A stretch of DNA of 64,000 bases, taken from positions 1,054,001 through 1,118,000 of the forward strand of contig NZ_CP011805.1 in the NCBI RefSeq assembly GCF_001028625.1, written 5' to 3'. Positions 18,284 to 29,016 of the stretch are shown here, in pieces; the first letter of the stretch is position 1, and each line of letters starts with the position of its first letter. The notes under the pieces were generated by a model. It made no database searches. It was not told the DNA's origin and saw nothing but the letters and a program-made list of their open reading frames with translations. The position numbers and the translations under genes are program-made. The DNA is from Pelagerythrobacter marensis. Lineage in GTDB: Bacteria; Pseudomonadota; Alphaproteobacteria; Sphingomonadales; Sphingomonadaceae.

Positions 18284-19057
18284 CTACCGACACACTCCGG
18301 TGTAGCGGCCGGCCTGATCGAAGTGGAAATGGTCCGCATGGGCGGCGTTGTATTCCGGTGAAAGCACTGTCGCGAACAGAGGGCACGCCCCGTCGCGAAC
18401 CTCGCGCAAGAAGCTCCGCTCACTCGCGCCTCCCTCCCAGTCTCCCAGCACCGTGATCCGCCGACCGTCGGCCAGAACGAACGCGCCGACATCGATGGCA
18501 TTGCCGGTCGCATGCTCGCTCCAGCGTCCTTCAGCGCGGCCATAGAGCCTCCGGCAACTGAAGGCCCCAAGATGGTCGACGCGGCGCACGGCTTCGCCGA
18601 AATGCCGGCGCGCGGCCGGTTGCACGACATCGCGCAACCAGATCGTCAGCCCCACACCAATCGGGCAAGTGGTGGGCGGAACGCTGGGGCCAAGCGCGAG
18701 ATTGTCGATCACGGTGCGATCCGGCCGCCGGCAAGCCCCTTCTCCGCGCGCATCCAGGGCGCGAAAACTCACGCCACTCCGCTCCAGGACGGCCCTGCAT
18801 TCGGCGCGGTCGTCTTTCAGCGACACCAGCTTGGTCTGTGTAGCCCAGCCAGGGGGATCGTCCAGGTCCAGTGGGGCCCAGGGGTTATGCTGGGGGTGGT
18901 CGGCCAACCAGCCTCTTGCGGCCAGCAGGGTGCCCACAACCAACATCAGCCCCAGAAGGCGCAAATCGCCTCGGAAATGCACGCCAGCGCGCCGTGTCTT
19001 TGCCGAGCGCCGGTCAGCCAAGGCTTCGTCCGTGGCATTCAGCAATCGGCCTGACAA
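18284..19057 (-). CDS. Extensin-like family protein, membrane-anchored
   Basis: 257-aa protein with one N-terminal membrane anchor (about residues 33-50, LLGLMLVVGTLLAARGWL). The C-terminal two thirds match the bacterial extensin-like C-terminal family: four Cys (AECRAVL, GEGACRRP, TTCPIGVG, FSCRRLYG), SEHATGNAIDVGAFVLADGRRI and HADHFHFD. The His/Asp pattern resembles D,D-carboxypeptidase (VanY/LAS)-like folds, so a cell-wall peptidase role is plausible but unproven. It is convergent with hemA. Confidence 0.75.
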   Translation of the reverse strand: MSGRLLNATDEALADRRSAKTRRAGVHFRGDLRLLGLMLVVGTLLAARGWLADHPQHNPWAPLDLDDPPGWATQTKLVSLKDDRAECRAVLERSGVSFRALDARGEGACRRPDRTVIDNLALGPSVPPTTCPIGVGLTIWLRDVVQPAARRHFGEAVRRVDHLGAFSCRRLYGRAEGRWSEHATGNAIDVGAFVLADGRRITVLGDWEGGASERSFLREVRDGACPLFATVLSPEYNAAHADHFHFDQAGRYTGVCR

Positions 19058-19150
19058 TCATTGCAAATCCGCACTTGCCCCGAGGTCCACCCTGGCAACC
19101 GAGCAGATCGGCACGGGGTTCCCGCAGACGTGGGAAGCAACCGCCTGACG

Positions 19151-20584
19151 TCAGCCGAGAAGCTGCGGGAAAAGACCGAACAGCAGGATCAGGGCGACCG
19201 CTATGGGGCACAACCACGCGACGAGAAACCGCCACAGGACAAACAGGCCACCGCTAAGCCCGGTTTGCACCTCGACCAGCCGCCGATCCGCCTTCCAGCC
19301 GACGAAGATCGACATCAGAAGGCCTGCGAGCGGCAACATCAACTTGCCCGTAAAGCCGTCAATCGTGTCGAGGATGTCAGCATCCGCGAAGATGTCCCAG
19401 AAGCCCAACGGCCGCACGTCCGCCCAGACATTGTAGCCAAGCGCGCAGGCAATGCCGATCACAAACGCCCCAAGGCCCAGCATGACGGCAGCGGCAGGCC
19501 GGCGCAGCCCGAAGCGATCGATCGCCCACGCCGTCGGCCCTTCCAGGAGCGAAATCGAACTGGTCAAAGCGGCAAAGAAGATCAGGACGAAGAACAGCAG
19601 CCCGATCAGCGATCCGCCCGGCATCGTCTGGAAAGCAACCGGCAGCGACTGGAAGATAAGCGCCGGACCGACCGAGGGGTCGAGACCGACCGCGAAAACG
19701 ATCGGAAAAATCATCAGTCCGGCGATCAATGCCACGGCAGTATCCGCAAGACTGATGGTGGCAGCGGTAGGAGCCAGGTTCACATCGCGCGCGACGTAGG
19801 CGCCGTATGTAATGAGAGCGCCCGATGCCAGGCTGAGCGAGAAGAACGCCTGCCCCAGCGCCTCGTTCATCACCGGTGCCGTCAGCTTGGAAAAGTCCGG
19901 CGTGAACATGAATGTCACCGCCCGGCCGAAATCCCCGGTGAAGGCGCCGTAAATGGTAATGCCCAGAAGCAGGAAGAAGAACGCCGGCATCAACCAGGTG
20001 GCAGCCTTCTCGATCCCGTCGTGCACGCCGCTGGCGACGATCGCGATCGTTGCGGTCATAAACAGTGCGTGGACCAGGATCAGCCGGCCCGGGCTGGCGA
20101 ACAGATCGCCCATCATACCGCTCACCGCGTCCTGCCCCAGGTCGGAGAAGGCGCCACGCAACGCTTCACCGGCAAACAGATTGCCGAAGAAGTCTCCGCC
20201 CGACAGCCAGATGTAATAGAGGACCCAACCGGCAACGACCGAGTAGAACGAGAGAATCAGGAAGCCGGCGAGAATTTCGATACCGCCGAAGATGCTCCAT
20301 CGACGCGAAACCCGCGACTCGTCAGCCACCCGTTGGACGGAACCGATCGCATCCGACTGCCCCGCACGGCCCACCACAAATTCGGAAAGCATCAGCGGCA
20401 AGCCGATCAGCAGAACGCAAACCAGGTAGACCAGCACAAAGGCGCCGCCACCATTTTCGCCCGCAAGTGTCGGAAATCTCCAGATATTGCCGAGCCCGAC
20501 AGCGGCCCCGACCGCTGCCAGAATGAACGCTGTGCGCGAGGACCAGCCCTGCTCACCTGCTTGCGCACTTGCGGTTGCAACCAT
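19151..20584 (-). CDS. Sodium-dependent transporter, NSS/SNF family
   Basis: 477-aa inner-membrane symporter of the LeuT-type neurotransmitter:sodium symporter family. The N-terminal signature WSSRTAFILAAVGAAVGLGNIWRFP is unmistakable, followed by ENGGGAFVLVYL and about eleven membrane spans. Bacterial members carry amino acids; the substrate cannot be read here. The start is the ATG at 20584 (MVATASAQAG), preceded by AAGGGGAA at good spacing; the frame is open upstream to 20647 but that part overlaps the panB promoter region. Confidence 0.9.
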   Translation of the reverse strand: MVATASAQAGEQGWSSRTAFILAAVGAAVGLGNIWRFPTLAGENGGGAFVLVYLVCVLLIGLPLMLSEFVVGRAGQSDAIGSVQRVADESRVSRRWSIFGGIEILAGFLILSFYSVVAGWVLYYIWLSGGDFFGNLFAGEALRGAFSDLGQDAVSGMMGDLFASPGRLILVHALFMTATIAIVASGVHDGIEKAATWLMPAFFFLLLGITIYGAFTGDFGRAVTFMFTPDFSKLTAPVMNEALGQAFFSLSLASGALITYGAYVARDVNLAPTAATISLADTAVALIAGLMIFPIVFAVGLDPSVGPALIFQSLPVAFQTMPGGSLIGLLFFVLIFFAALTSSISLLEGPTAWAIDRFGLRRPAAAVMLGLGAFVIGIACALGYNVWADVRPLGFWDIFADADILDTIDGFTGKLMLPLAGLLMSIFVGWKADRRLVEVQTGLSGGLFVLWRFLVAWLCPIAVALILLFGLFPQLLG

Positions 20585-20691
20585 CCGAAAATTCCCCTTC
20601 CCTTTGGACGACTTAGCCCATGTTGCAAGTTTTGCGGCAAAGGCCAAGGGGATGGTTGGCGCTTGCCCCCGAGATCGCTAGAACCCGCACC

Positions 20692-21561
20692 ATGTCCACC
20701 ACCTTTCAGCTCGACACCGCTACCAGCCGCGCGACCCCGACACCGCAGCCCATGCGACGGCTCACGGTCCCCAAGATCCGCCAACGCAAGAAGGACGGGG
20801 TGACCGAACAGCCGCTGGTCATGCTGACCGCCTATACCGCGCGGCAGGCACAGTTGCTGGACGAGCATTGCGACCTGCTGCTGGTCGGCGACTCGCTCGG
20901 GCAGGTGATCTACGGCCTTCCCTCCACCATTCCCGTCACGCTGGATATGATGGCCAATCATGGTGCTGCGGTGGTGCGGGGCAGTTACCATTCGGTCGTG
21001 ATCGTGGACATGCCGTTCGGCAGCTACGAAAGCTCTCCTCAGCAGGCTTTCGAAAGCGCATCGCAGCTGCTGAAGATCAGTGGGGCCGCCGGCGTGAAGC
21101 TGGAAGGCGGCGCGGCCATGGCCGAAACCGTCGCCTTTCTGACCCAGCGCGGGATACCGGTGATGGGCCACGTCGGCCTGACCCCGCAAGCTGTCAACGT
21201 CCTCGGCGGCTATGCGGCCCGCGGCCGCAGCGACGCGGAAGCCGACAAGATCGTCAGCGATGCCAGGTCGCTGGACGAGGCCGGCGCCTTCGCCATTGTG
21301 GTGGAAGGGGTTGTCGAGCCAATAGCGATCGACGTCACCCAGGCGGTCGGATGTCCGACGATCGGTATCGGCGCCTCCGCCCAGTGCGATGGCCAGGTGC
21401 TCGTGTGCGAAGATATGCTCGGCATGTTCGAGCGCGTTCCCCGTTTCGTGAAGCGATACGAGGAAATGGCCGACGTGATCTCGCGCGCCGCGGCGACTTA
21501 TGCCGCCGAAGTCCGCGAGCGTTCCTTTCCCGGAGAGGCCCAGACTTACCAGCCGAAGTAG
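20692..21561 (+). CDS. panB: 3-methyl-2-oxobutanoate hydroxymethyltransferase
   Basis: First committed enzyme of pantothenate (CoA) synthesis; transfers a hydroxymethyl group from 5,10-methylene-THF to 2-oxoisovalerate. The 289-aa protein shows LLVGDSLGQVIYG, VIVDMPFGSYE, GAAGVKLEGG, PVMGHVGLTPQ and PTIGIGASAQCDGQVLV. The N-terminus has about 25 extra, Thr/Pro-rich residues before the conserved RLTVPKIRQRK. The ATG at 20692 is chosen; the frame is open back to 20620. No panC lies nearby. Confidence 0.94.
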   Translation: MSTTFQLDTATSRATPTPQPMRRLTVPKIRQRKKDGVTEQPLVMLTAYTARQAQLLDEHCDLLLVGDSLGQVIYGLPSTIPVTLDMMANHGAAVVRGSYHSVVIVDMPFGSYESSPQQAFESASQLLKISGAAGVKLEGGAAMAETVAFLTQRGIPVMGHVGLTPQAVNVLGGYAARGRSDAEADKIVSDARSLDEAGAFAIVVEGVVEPIAIDVTQAVGCPTIGIGASAQCDGQVLVCEDMLGMFERVPRFVKRYEEMADVISRAAATYAAEVRERSFPGEAQTYQPK

Positions 21562-21663
21562 CGCTGGCGGGAACTTGCGCGTCGACGCGGGATTTCCTAG
21601 CCGGCCCGCTCATCAACCGGGTCGTTCGTTTGGATCGAGCCGTCCAGTTTACGGGATCGCCGC

Positions 21664-22743
21664 ATGGCCACGCTGCTTCGTTTCTACAAGTTCTCGTTCG
21701 TTTTCACGCTGATCTGCCTCGGCCTGGGGGTCTGGTATGGCTGGGCCAGCACCGGCGATGTCGGTGCAACGGCCTCGCTGCTGTGGATCATCGTCGTTCT
21801 GTCGGTGCTCGAGGTTTCGCTCAGCTTCGATAATGCAGTGGTCAACGCTTCGGTGCTGAAGGAAATGGACGAGGTCTGGCAGCGGCGCTTCCTGACCTGG
21901 GGCATCGCATTCGCGGTCTTCGGAATGCGGGTTGTTTTCCCGCTCGCCATCGTGGCGATTGCGGCCGGCCTCGGCCCGATCGAGACGCTCAATCTCTCGC
22001 TCAACGATCCTGCCCGGTACGAGGAAATCGTCAGCTCCGCCCATGTCGGCATCGCCGGGTTCGGCGGCGCGTTTCTCGCGATGGTCGGGCTCAAATTCTT
22101 CTTCGACCTCGACAAGGATGTGCACTGGATTCGCGTCGTCGAGCTGCAACTTGCACGTTTCGCCGCCCTCCCGGCGGCGGAAATAGCCCTTCTGCTGCTG
22201 GTCATGTGGGGCATTTCAACGATGCTGTCCCCAGCCGATGCGCTGACTTTCCTGGTCGCTGGCATATTGGGCCTGGTTACCTTCATCGCTGTCGAAGGGG
22301 TCAACACGATCCTTGAGATGCGGGCGGAGGCTGCCCGGCTTCAGGGGGCCGTGGTCCGAAGCGGGCTCGGCGGGTTCCTCTATCTCAACGTGCTCGACGC
22401 ATCGTTCAGTTTCGACGGGGTGATCGGTGCCTTCGCCCTGTCCAACAACATGATCGTCATTGCCCTGGGGCTTTCCATCGGGGCAATGTTCGTCCGTTCG
22501 ATGACCATCCACCTGGTGAAACAGGGCACGCTGGCACAGTATCGCTTCCTCGAACACGGTGCCTTCTGGGCCATTATCGTTCTCGGCATGATCATGCTGT
22601 TTTCAGCTGTCGTGCATATCCCGGAAACGATTACCGGCCTGATCGGGGCCGTCCTCATTGGGCTTTCGCTGTGGTGGTCGGTTCGCCACAACCGGCACCA
22701 TGCGGCTAGAGAGACGGATAGCTCGAACGCGCCAGCCGAGTAG
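21664..22743 (+). CDS. DUF475 (TerC-like) integral membrane protein
   Basis: 359-aa protein with about nine membrane spans. It carries the DUF475/TerC hallmarks: SFDNAVVNASVLKEM near the N-terminus and LDASFSFDGVIGAFALSNN in the C-terminal half, both with membrane-embedded acidic residues typical of metal-linked TerC proteins. Relatives are linked to metal-ion export or tellurite resistance, but the transported species is not established. Its last 38 bases overlap the 3' end of the convergent transporter gene. Confidence 0.82.
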   Translation: MATLLRFYKFSFVFTLICLGLGVWYGWASTGDVGATASLLWIIVVLSVLEVSLSFDNAVVNASVLKEMDEVWQRRFLTWGIAFAVFGMRVVFPLAIVAIAAGLGPIETLNLSLNDPARYEEIVSSAHVGIAGFGGAFLAMVGLKFFFDLDKDVHWIRVVELQLARFAALPAAEIALLLLVMWGISTMLSPADALTFLVAGILGLVTFIAVEGVNTILEMRAEAARLQGAVVRSGLGGFLYLNVLDASFSFDGVIGAFALSNNMIVIALGLSIGAMFVRSMTIHLVKQGTLAQYRFLEHGAFWAIIVLGMIMLFSAVVHIPETITGLIGAVLIGLSLWWSVRHNRHHAARETDSSNAPAE

Positions 22744-23692
22744 CGAGCGGCGCGGAGACGATCAGTTGTAGCAGGTGATAGGCGAGCAGGGGGACGAGGA
22801 TCAGGCCTGCACGTTCGGCCCCGAAAAGGATCAGCGCTATCGGCGCGCCGCTGACCACGCTTTTGTGAGCGCCCGCGAACATGAATGAAATCCGCATCTG
22901 CCGGTTGAGCTGCAGAGCTTTGGCCAAATGCCATGCTCCAGCAAAAGCAAAGATCAGCAGCGCGGCCAGGATCACCGATACGAGCGCCCACTGATCGAAC
23001 GAGAGCGCTTGCCAGATGCCCTGCTCCACCGCGGCGGAAAACGCCACGTAGACGGCAATGGCGATCGCCAGGCGATCCATCCACGTAACGACCTGCGCAT
23101 GTTTGACAACGAAGGGCCTGCCAACCCCCTGAAGCGCCTGCCCCAGCACGAAGGGCAGCACCAGCAATGCGAGAATTTTGCCTAGAGCGCCGAGCCCGAC
23201 GTCGGCCCCCGCGAACCCGCCGAGGAGCGCGAACAAAGGCGCGGTGACAAACACGCCAAGGATGTTCAGCAGTGCCGCGGCGACGACCGACACCGCGACA
23301 TTGCCCCCTGCCAGCGAAGAATAAGCCGTGGCCGATTGCACGGTCGACGCCAGGGTGCCCAGGAACAGGAAGCCGATCGCAATCTCTTCCGGCAGCCAGC
23401 CGTCTGCGAAGTGCGAGGCGACCATCCCCGCCACGGCCATAGCCCCGAAACACCATGCGGCAAGCGGCAAGAGGAAACGACCGTGGCCCAGGCCGCGCAG
23501 AACGTCTGCCCGCGAAAGCCGCAATCCGTTGAGGAAGAACAGCAGAAAGATCGCAAGACTGGAAATCGCCTGCGCGATGTCCCTGCCCGCCCCCATTGCG
23601 GGCAGCACCGTCGCCAGCGCGATCGTCACCGCCAGAAGCCGTACCATCGGGTCTATGCGCGAAAGGATCGTTCCGGTCATGCGGCGCGCCAT
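22706..23692 (-). CDS. Bile acid:sodium symporter (SBF) family protein, YfeH-like
   Basis: 328-aa protein with about ten membrane spans, of the SBF-like group related to arsenite and bile-acid carriers. Typical parts are FLLFFLNGLRLSR (the first-half signature), FLFLGTLASTVQSATAYSSLAGGN and AGAHKSVVSGAPIALILFG. The substrate is unknown; annotations in related genomes as 'bile acid transporter' describe the fold only. Its 3' end overlaps the DUF475 gene tail-to-tail. ATGs at 23692 and 23680 are both possible starts. Confidence 0.85.
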   Translation of the reverse strand: MARRMTGTILSRIDPMVRLLAVTIALATVLPAMGAGRDIAQAISSLAIFLLFFLNGLRLSRADVLRGLGHGRFLLPLAAWCFGAMAVAGMVASHFADGWLPEEIAIGFLFLGTLASTVQSATAYSSLAGGNVAVSVVAAALLNILGVFVTAPLFALLGGFAGADVGLGALGKILALLVLPFVLGQALQGVGRPFVVKHAQVVTWMDRLAIAIAVYVAFSAAVEQGIWQALSFDQWALVSVILAALLIFAFAGAWHLAKALQLNRQMRISFMFAGAHKSVVSGAPIALILFGAERAGLILVPLLAYHLLQLIVSAPLATRLARSSYPSL

Positions 23693-23778
23693 GCCGCCTC
23701 ACCCCTCGCTTGTCGAGCAGGTGGCCAGCGCGCCGGGGTACGAGTGTTTCGTGGCGGTGAGTGACCGCGCGCGGAGTG

Positions 23779-25518
23779 TCAGGAACCCGCCTGCACTGCG
23801 TCTGCCGCTGCGCCATTTCCGGTGGCGCGCAGTGCCTGGGCGAGCGCTCGCCCTGCAGCGGCGTTTCTGCGCTGCAGGCGATACGCCTTCATGGCAAAGC
23901 GCATCGCCTCGTCTTGCTCCCCCGAACGCAGGGCGCGGTCGGCTGCGAGCGAGAGAAGAACCGGATCGCGCGATCCCCCTAGCTCGATCGCACGGCGCAA
24001 CAGTGCCTGGCCCCGCTCGATCCACCCGCTGTCGAACGCCATCCATGCGGCCATGGCAAGAGCTTCCCGATTGGCGGGTTCGCTGGCGAGTTGGCTGTCG
24101 ACCAACCATGCTGCTTCGGCTCTGCTATCCACAGCATTCAGCGCCGCCACCATGCGCCGCACCAGCGGCCACGGTCGGCGAATCTCTGCAGCGGCGCGAT
24201 ACCGGTCCAGGGCTGCTTTCGGCTGACCGGCTGCCAGATAGGCATCGCCAGCCAGACCTGCTGCGTCGGCCGATCCCGCTACCCGGCTGCGGAAGGCCTC
24301 CGCCGCGGCAACTGCTGCCTTGGAACGACCATCGCCGATTAGCGCACGGACCAGGTTTCGCGTTTCGGCACCAGTGCCGCCGCCCCTTGCCGCGGCGACG
24401 TCAGGCGGGATCGTTGATCGCAGTACCACCAATCCATTTGCGCTATCCTGCGTCGCCCGTTCCAGAAATGGCGCTGCACTCTTTCGCTCTCCCAGCGCTT
24501 CATACGCACGGCCCACCATTTGCACGAGATAGCGATCGGCGCTTTCGGAGCGGGCATCGTCGGCGAACCGATAGACCAGCTCGCGATCGTTCCCAGCCAG
24601 ATGCAGCGCACGGACCAGCAAGTGGCGGAGACGTCGGTTATCGGGCTGCGCGCGTAGCAGCCTGTCGAATGTTTGAGCTGCGCTTGCAGGATTGCCCGCT
24701 TCCAGATCAGCGACTGCTGCCATCAGCGCCCCGGCGGCACTCATGCGCCTTGGATCGGCGCCCCGCCCCAGGATGTCGTGCGCCAGCCCGAATTCTCCCG
24801 CACGCGCCGCTAGGACCGCCTGAAACAGCGGCACCCTCGAATCGCCCGGCGTCGCTGCGGCCAGGTCGCGGGTAGTCGACAGCATTTCGCGGGTTCGGCC
24901 CAGTTCCCCCAGTGTCGCTGCATACTCGGCCAGCACATCCGCGTCGCTCGGTTCAATTTCCAGCGCAGCTTCGAACCAGGGCAACGCGGCTTCCATGCCA
25001 TAGGCATCGCGCACCAGTTGCCCCCTGAATGTCAGCGCCACCACATTCTGCGGGCCAAGGTCGACCGCCTTCTTGCTGGCATCGACAGCCTGGGACTGTT
25101 CGCCCCCGCGATAACGGAGACGCCCGATATCGACCCACAGTTCAGGATCGTCCGGCATGCTTTGCAAAGCGCGGTCGAATGCCGAACCGGCAGCGGCAAG
25201 GTTTCCTTCCGCCATCTCCAGCCGGCCCAGCATGCGGAAACCGTGTCCACGAGTATCGGCCGAGAACGCGCCCTCTTCCAGCCATCTGCGAGCCGCACCG
25301 GTATTGCCCTGCAATAACTCGGCTTGCCCCAGATAGGCGGCCAGTTCCTCGTCGGGCGTACCGCCATCCAGCAGACGGCGAAGCGCAATCTCGCCACCCA
25401 GCCCATCCCCCCGCTCCAGCAGCGCACGCGCCTCCATCAGCGGAGGTTGCCGCGGTTCAGATTCCTGGCAGCCAGCAACCATCAGCGCGAGCAGCAGGAA
25501 GATGCCCTTGCCCCTCAT
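23779..25518 (-). CDS. TPR-repeat lipoprotein of the PrsK/PrsR cassette (PrsT-like)
   Basis: 579-aa protein with a lipoprotein signal (MRGKGIFLLLALMVAGC, lipobox VAGC). The rest is almost entirely TPR-like helical repeats, for example GRLEMAEGNLAAAGSAFDRA and PWFEAALEIEPSDADVLAEYA. It starts 4 nt after the prsR stop, so it belongs to the same translational unit. The PEP-CTERM-associated TPR lipoprotein PrsT is usually around 900 aa; this one is shorter but in the expected place. Likely role: periplasmic scaffold for polysaccharide secretion or exosortase-linked surface assembly. That role is inferred from context. Confidence 0.72.
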   Translation of the reverse strand: MRGKGIFLLLALMVAGCQESEPRQPPLMEARALLERGDGLGGEIALRRLLDGGTPDEELAAYLGQAELLQGNTGAARRWLEEGAFSADTRGHGFRMLGRLEMAEGNLAAAGSAFDRALQSMPDDPELWVDIGRLRYRGGEQSQAVDASKKAVDLGPQNVVALTFRGQLVRDAYGMEAALPWFEAALEIEPSDADVLAEYAATLGELGRTREMLSTTRDLAAATPGDSRVPLFQAVLAARAGEFGLAHDILGRGADPRRMSAAGALMAAVADLEAGNPASAAQTFDRLLRAQPDNRRLRHLLVRALHLAGNDRELVYRFADDARSESADRYLVQMVGRAYEALGERKSAAPFLERATQDSANGLVVLRSTIPPDVAAARGGGTGAETRNLVRALIGDGRSKAAVAAAEAFRSRVAGSADAAGLAGDAYLAAGQPKAALDRYRAAAEIRRPWPLVRRMVAALNAVDSRAEAAWLVDSQLASEPANREALAMAAWMAFDSGWIERGQALLRRAIELGGSRDPVLLSLAADRALRSGEQDEAMRFAMKAYRLQRRNAAAGRALAQALRATGNGAAADAVQAGS

Positions 25519-25522
25519 GGCC

Positions 25523-26886
<1,364 letters not shown>

Positions 26887-26890
<4 letters not shown>

Positions 26891-29016
26891 GTCCCTTTCG
26901 CGCCCGCCGCGACGCTGTCGTTTGCCAGGCGAGCGAGTTCGGCAGCGGCGAACACGGGCAGGCTGATCGAAAATCGGGTTCCAACGCCAAACCGGGAATC
27001 GACGTCGATCCGGCCGCCCATTGCCCGCACCAGTTCGCGCGCTTCGTAGGCGCCGATGCCGAAGCCAGCCGACTTGGACGAAACGAACGGCTTGAACAGC
27101 CGATCGCGTACGAATTGCGACGACATACCTTCGCCCGAATCGACCACGTCGATCCGGGCGCGCACACCATCGGTCGAGAAATCGAGATAGACCGGCGTCC
27201 CCGCTTCGCTCGCCTCGATCGCGTTCTGTACGAGGTGCGCGATTGCCTGTTCCAGTGCTTCGGAGTTGCCGAGAACCGCGATCCCCGGCGTACCGAGCGT
27301 GGTCACCCGGCCGCCCCGCCCCGTCCCGCCAACGACACGCCGCGCCACTTCATCCAGTTCGACGCGATCCAGCCCAATCCGGTCACCGGTTCGATAGCGC
27401 CCGAGCCGCGCGATCAACGCATTGAGCTTGTCCGCACTGTTTCGCAGCGTCACCAGCATATCCGCGCGAAAGGCCGGATTGTCCCCGTGAAGTTCCGCGT
27501 TTCGAGCCAGAAGGGACAGCTGACTGGCGAGGTTTTTCACATCGTGCATCACAAAGGCGATGCGGCGGCTGAACTCGTCGAACTGGCGCGCTTCCAGCAA
27601 CGCTTCGTGCTTGGCGCGTTCGGCCAGATAGCTTGCCAGCTGCCGGCCGATAATCCGCAGCAGATCGAAGTCTTCCCAGTCGAGCCGACGCGGCAATGCT
27701 GGGCGCGAAAGCACGATGACGGCCTGGAGCCGTTCAAAGTGCAGCAGCGGTACAACGGCCCAGACATCCGCCCTATCGGCGAGCCAGCAGGGTAGGACAA
27801 AGTCGTCCGATTCCTCACGGTTCCGATCAAGATCGACGATCCGGTCGGAGCGAGCGATCGCCTCTGCAAGCTGAGGCGGAATCGGTTGCGGGGGCACTGC
27901 GATATCAGGCCAGTTCCAGCGCCCGGCGAGCACGAACGCGCCATCTTCATCCGGCGCGAACAACAGGCCCGAAGGGCTCTCCACGACATTGGCCATTGCG
28001 CGAACGGCACGGTGGGAGAGGTCTTCGGCCTCCCCCTCGTTCCCCGGGATCCGGCCGATCGTGCGAGTGAACCGAAGCCATTCTGCACGATAATCATAGC
28101 GGTGTTCGAACAGATGCTTGATCACGGTCACCCGCCACCAGCCCCGCAATTTGCGCGACGGCAGCCAGTGAAGAGCCAGCGCCATCGCGGCGAACACCAG
28201 GGCAACTTGCGTCAGGCGTTGCAGGCCGTCGCCCAACAGACTCAACGATCCGGCGACGATCGCCATGACAAGCAGATAAGCACCGATTATCACCAGGGAG
28301 AGCGTGCGGAACGCAACTGTGCGCGAGGGGCTGAGGCGGCGGCCCTCCACCTGTGCGCTTCCCCCAAAAACCAGGAGCGCCCCGACCAGTCCTGCAATCA
28401 GCCCCTCGAACGCGAGCAACCCGTCGACCGCTCCGCCCAGATAGGCGATGGTGAACAGATTGAGCTGGTAAGCCCAGAACCCGGTCAGCGCACCGGCAGG
28501 CCAGCGCAGCAAAGGGCGCAGCGCGGGCGATGCCCCGACATAGAGATTGTGGGCAAGAACCAGCGCGCCCACCGCGACCAGAATATGCAGCAGGGCCACG
28601 ATTCCGAACAAGGGCGAGCTGTGATCGGGCAGTGCGTCCGGTCCAATGAATGCCGCCGCCGCAGCGACCGCCGCTTGCAACAGAATCACCAGCGTCAGCG
28701 CGGCGACGACCGGGCGAACCGGTTGCGTCAGCTGGTGCCGTCCGTCGGCGGCGAAGAGACGATAGAGCACGAATACCCAGGCAATATCGCGCGCTGCGGA
28801 GGCTGTGACAGCAAGCAGGTGCCCCGCCCCCAGCGCAGCAACGACGAGCGACCAGATCGCCGTGAGCGAAAGCGCGCAGAGCGTCCACCAGCGATGCGGT
28901 ATCGTGACCTGCGGATGGCGCAGCAACCAGTAGCCGGCGATTGTGCAGGCAAGCGCACATGCCAGATGGAAGAAGAAGCCGACGAACTGCCAGCCGGAGG
29001 ACCCGAGCGGTATCAC
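26887..29016 (-). CDS. prsK: Sensor histidine kinase PrsK (XrtA/PEP-CTERM system)
   Basis: 709-aa membrane kinase. Residues 1-285 contain about eight membrane spans; a GAF domain follows (about 305-465); the kinase core has phospho-acceptor His491 in FVMHDVKNLASQL and an HATPase domain with HLVQNAIEAS (N-box), DSGEGM (G1) and GFGIGAYEARELV (G2). This architecture with the HDVKN box is that of PrsK, the kinase paired with PrsR in bacteria with XrtA exosortase. It overlaps prsR and the upstream glycosyltransferase gene by 4 nt each. Confidence 0.9.
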
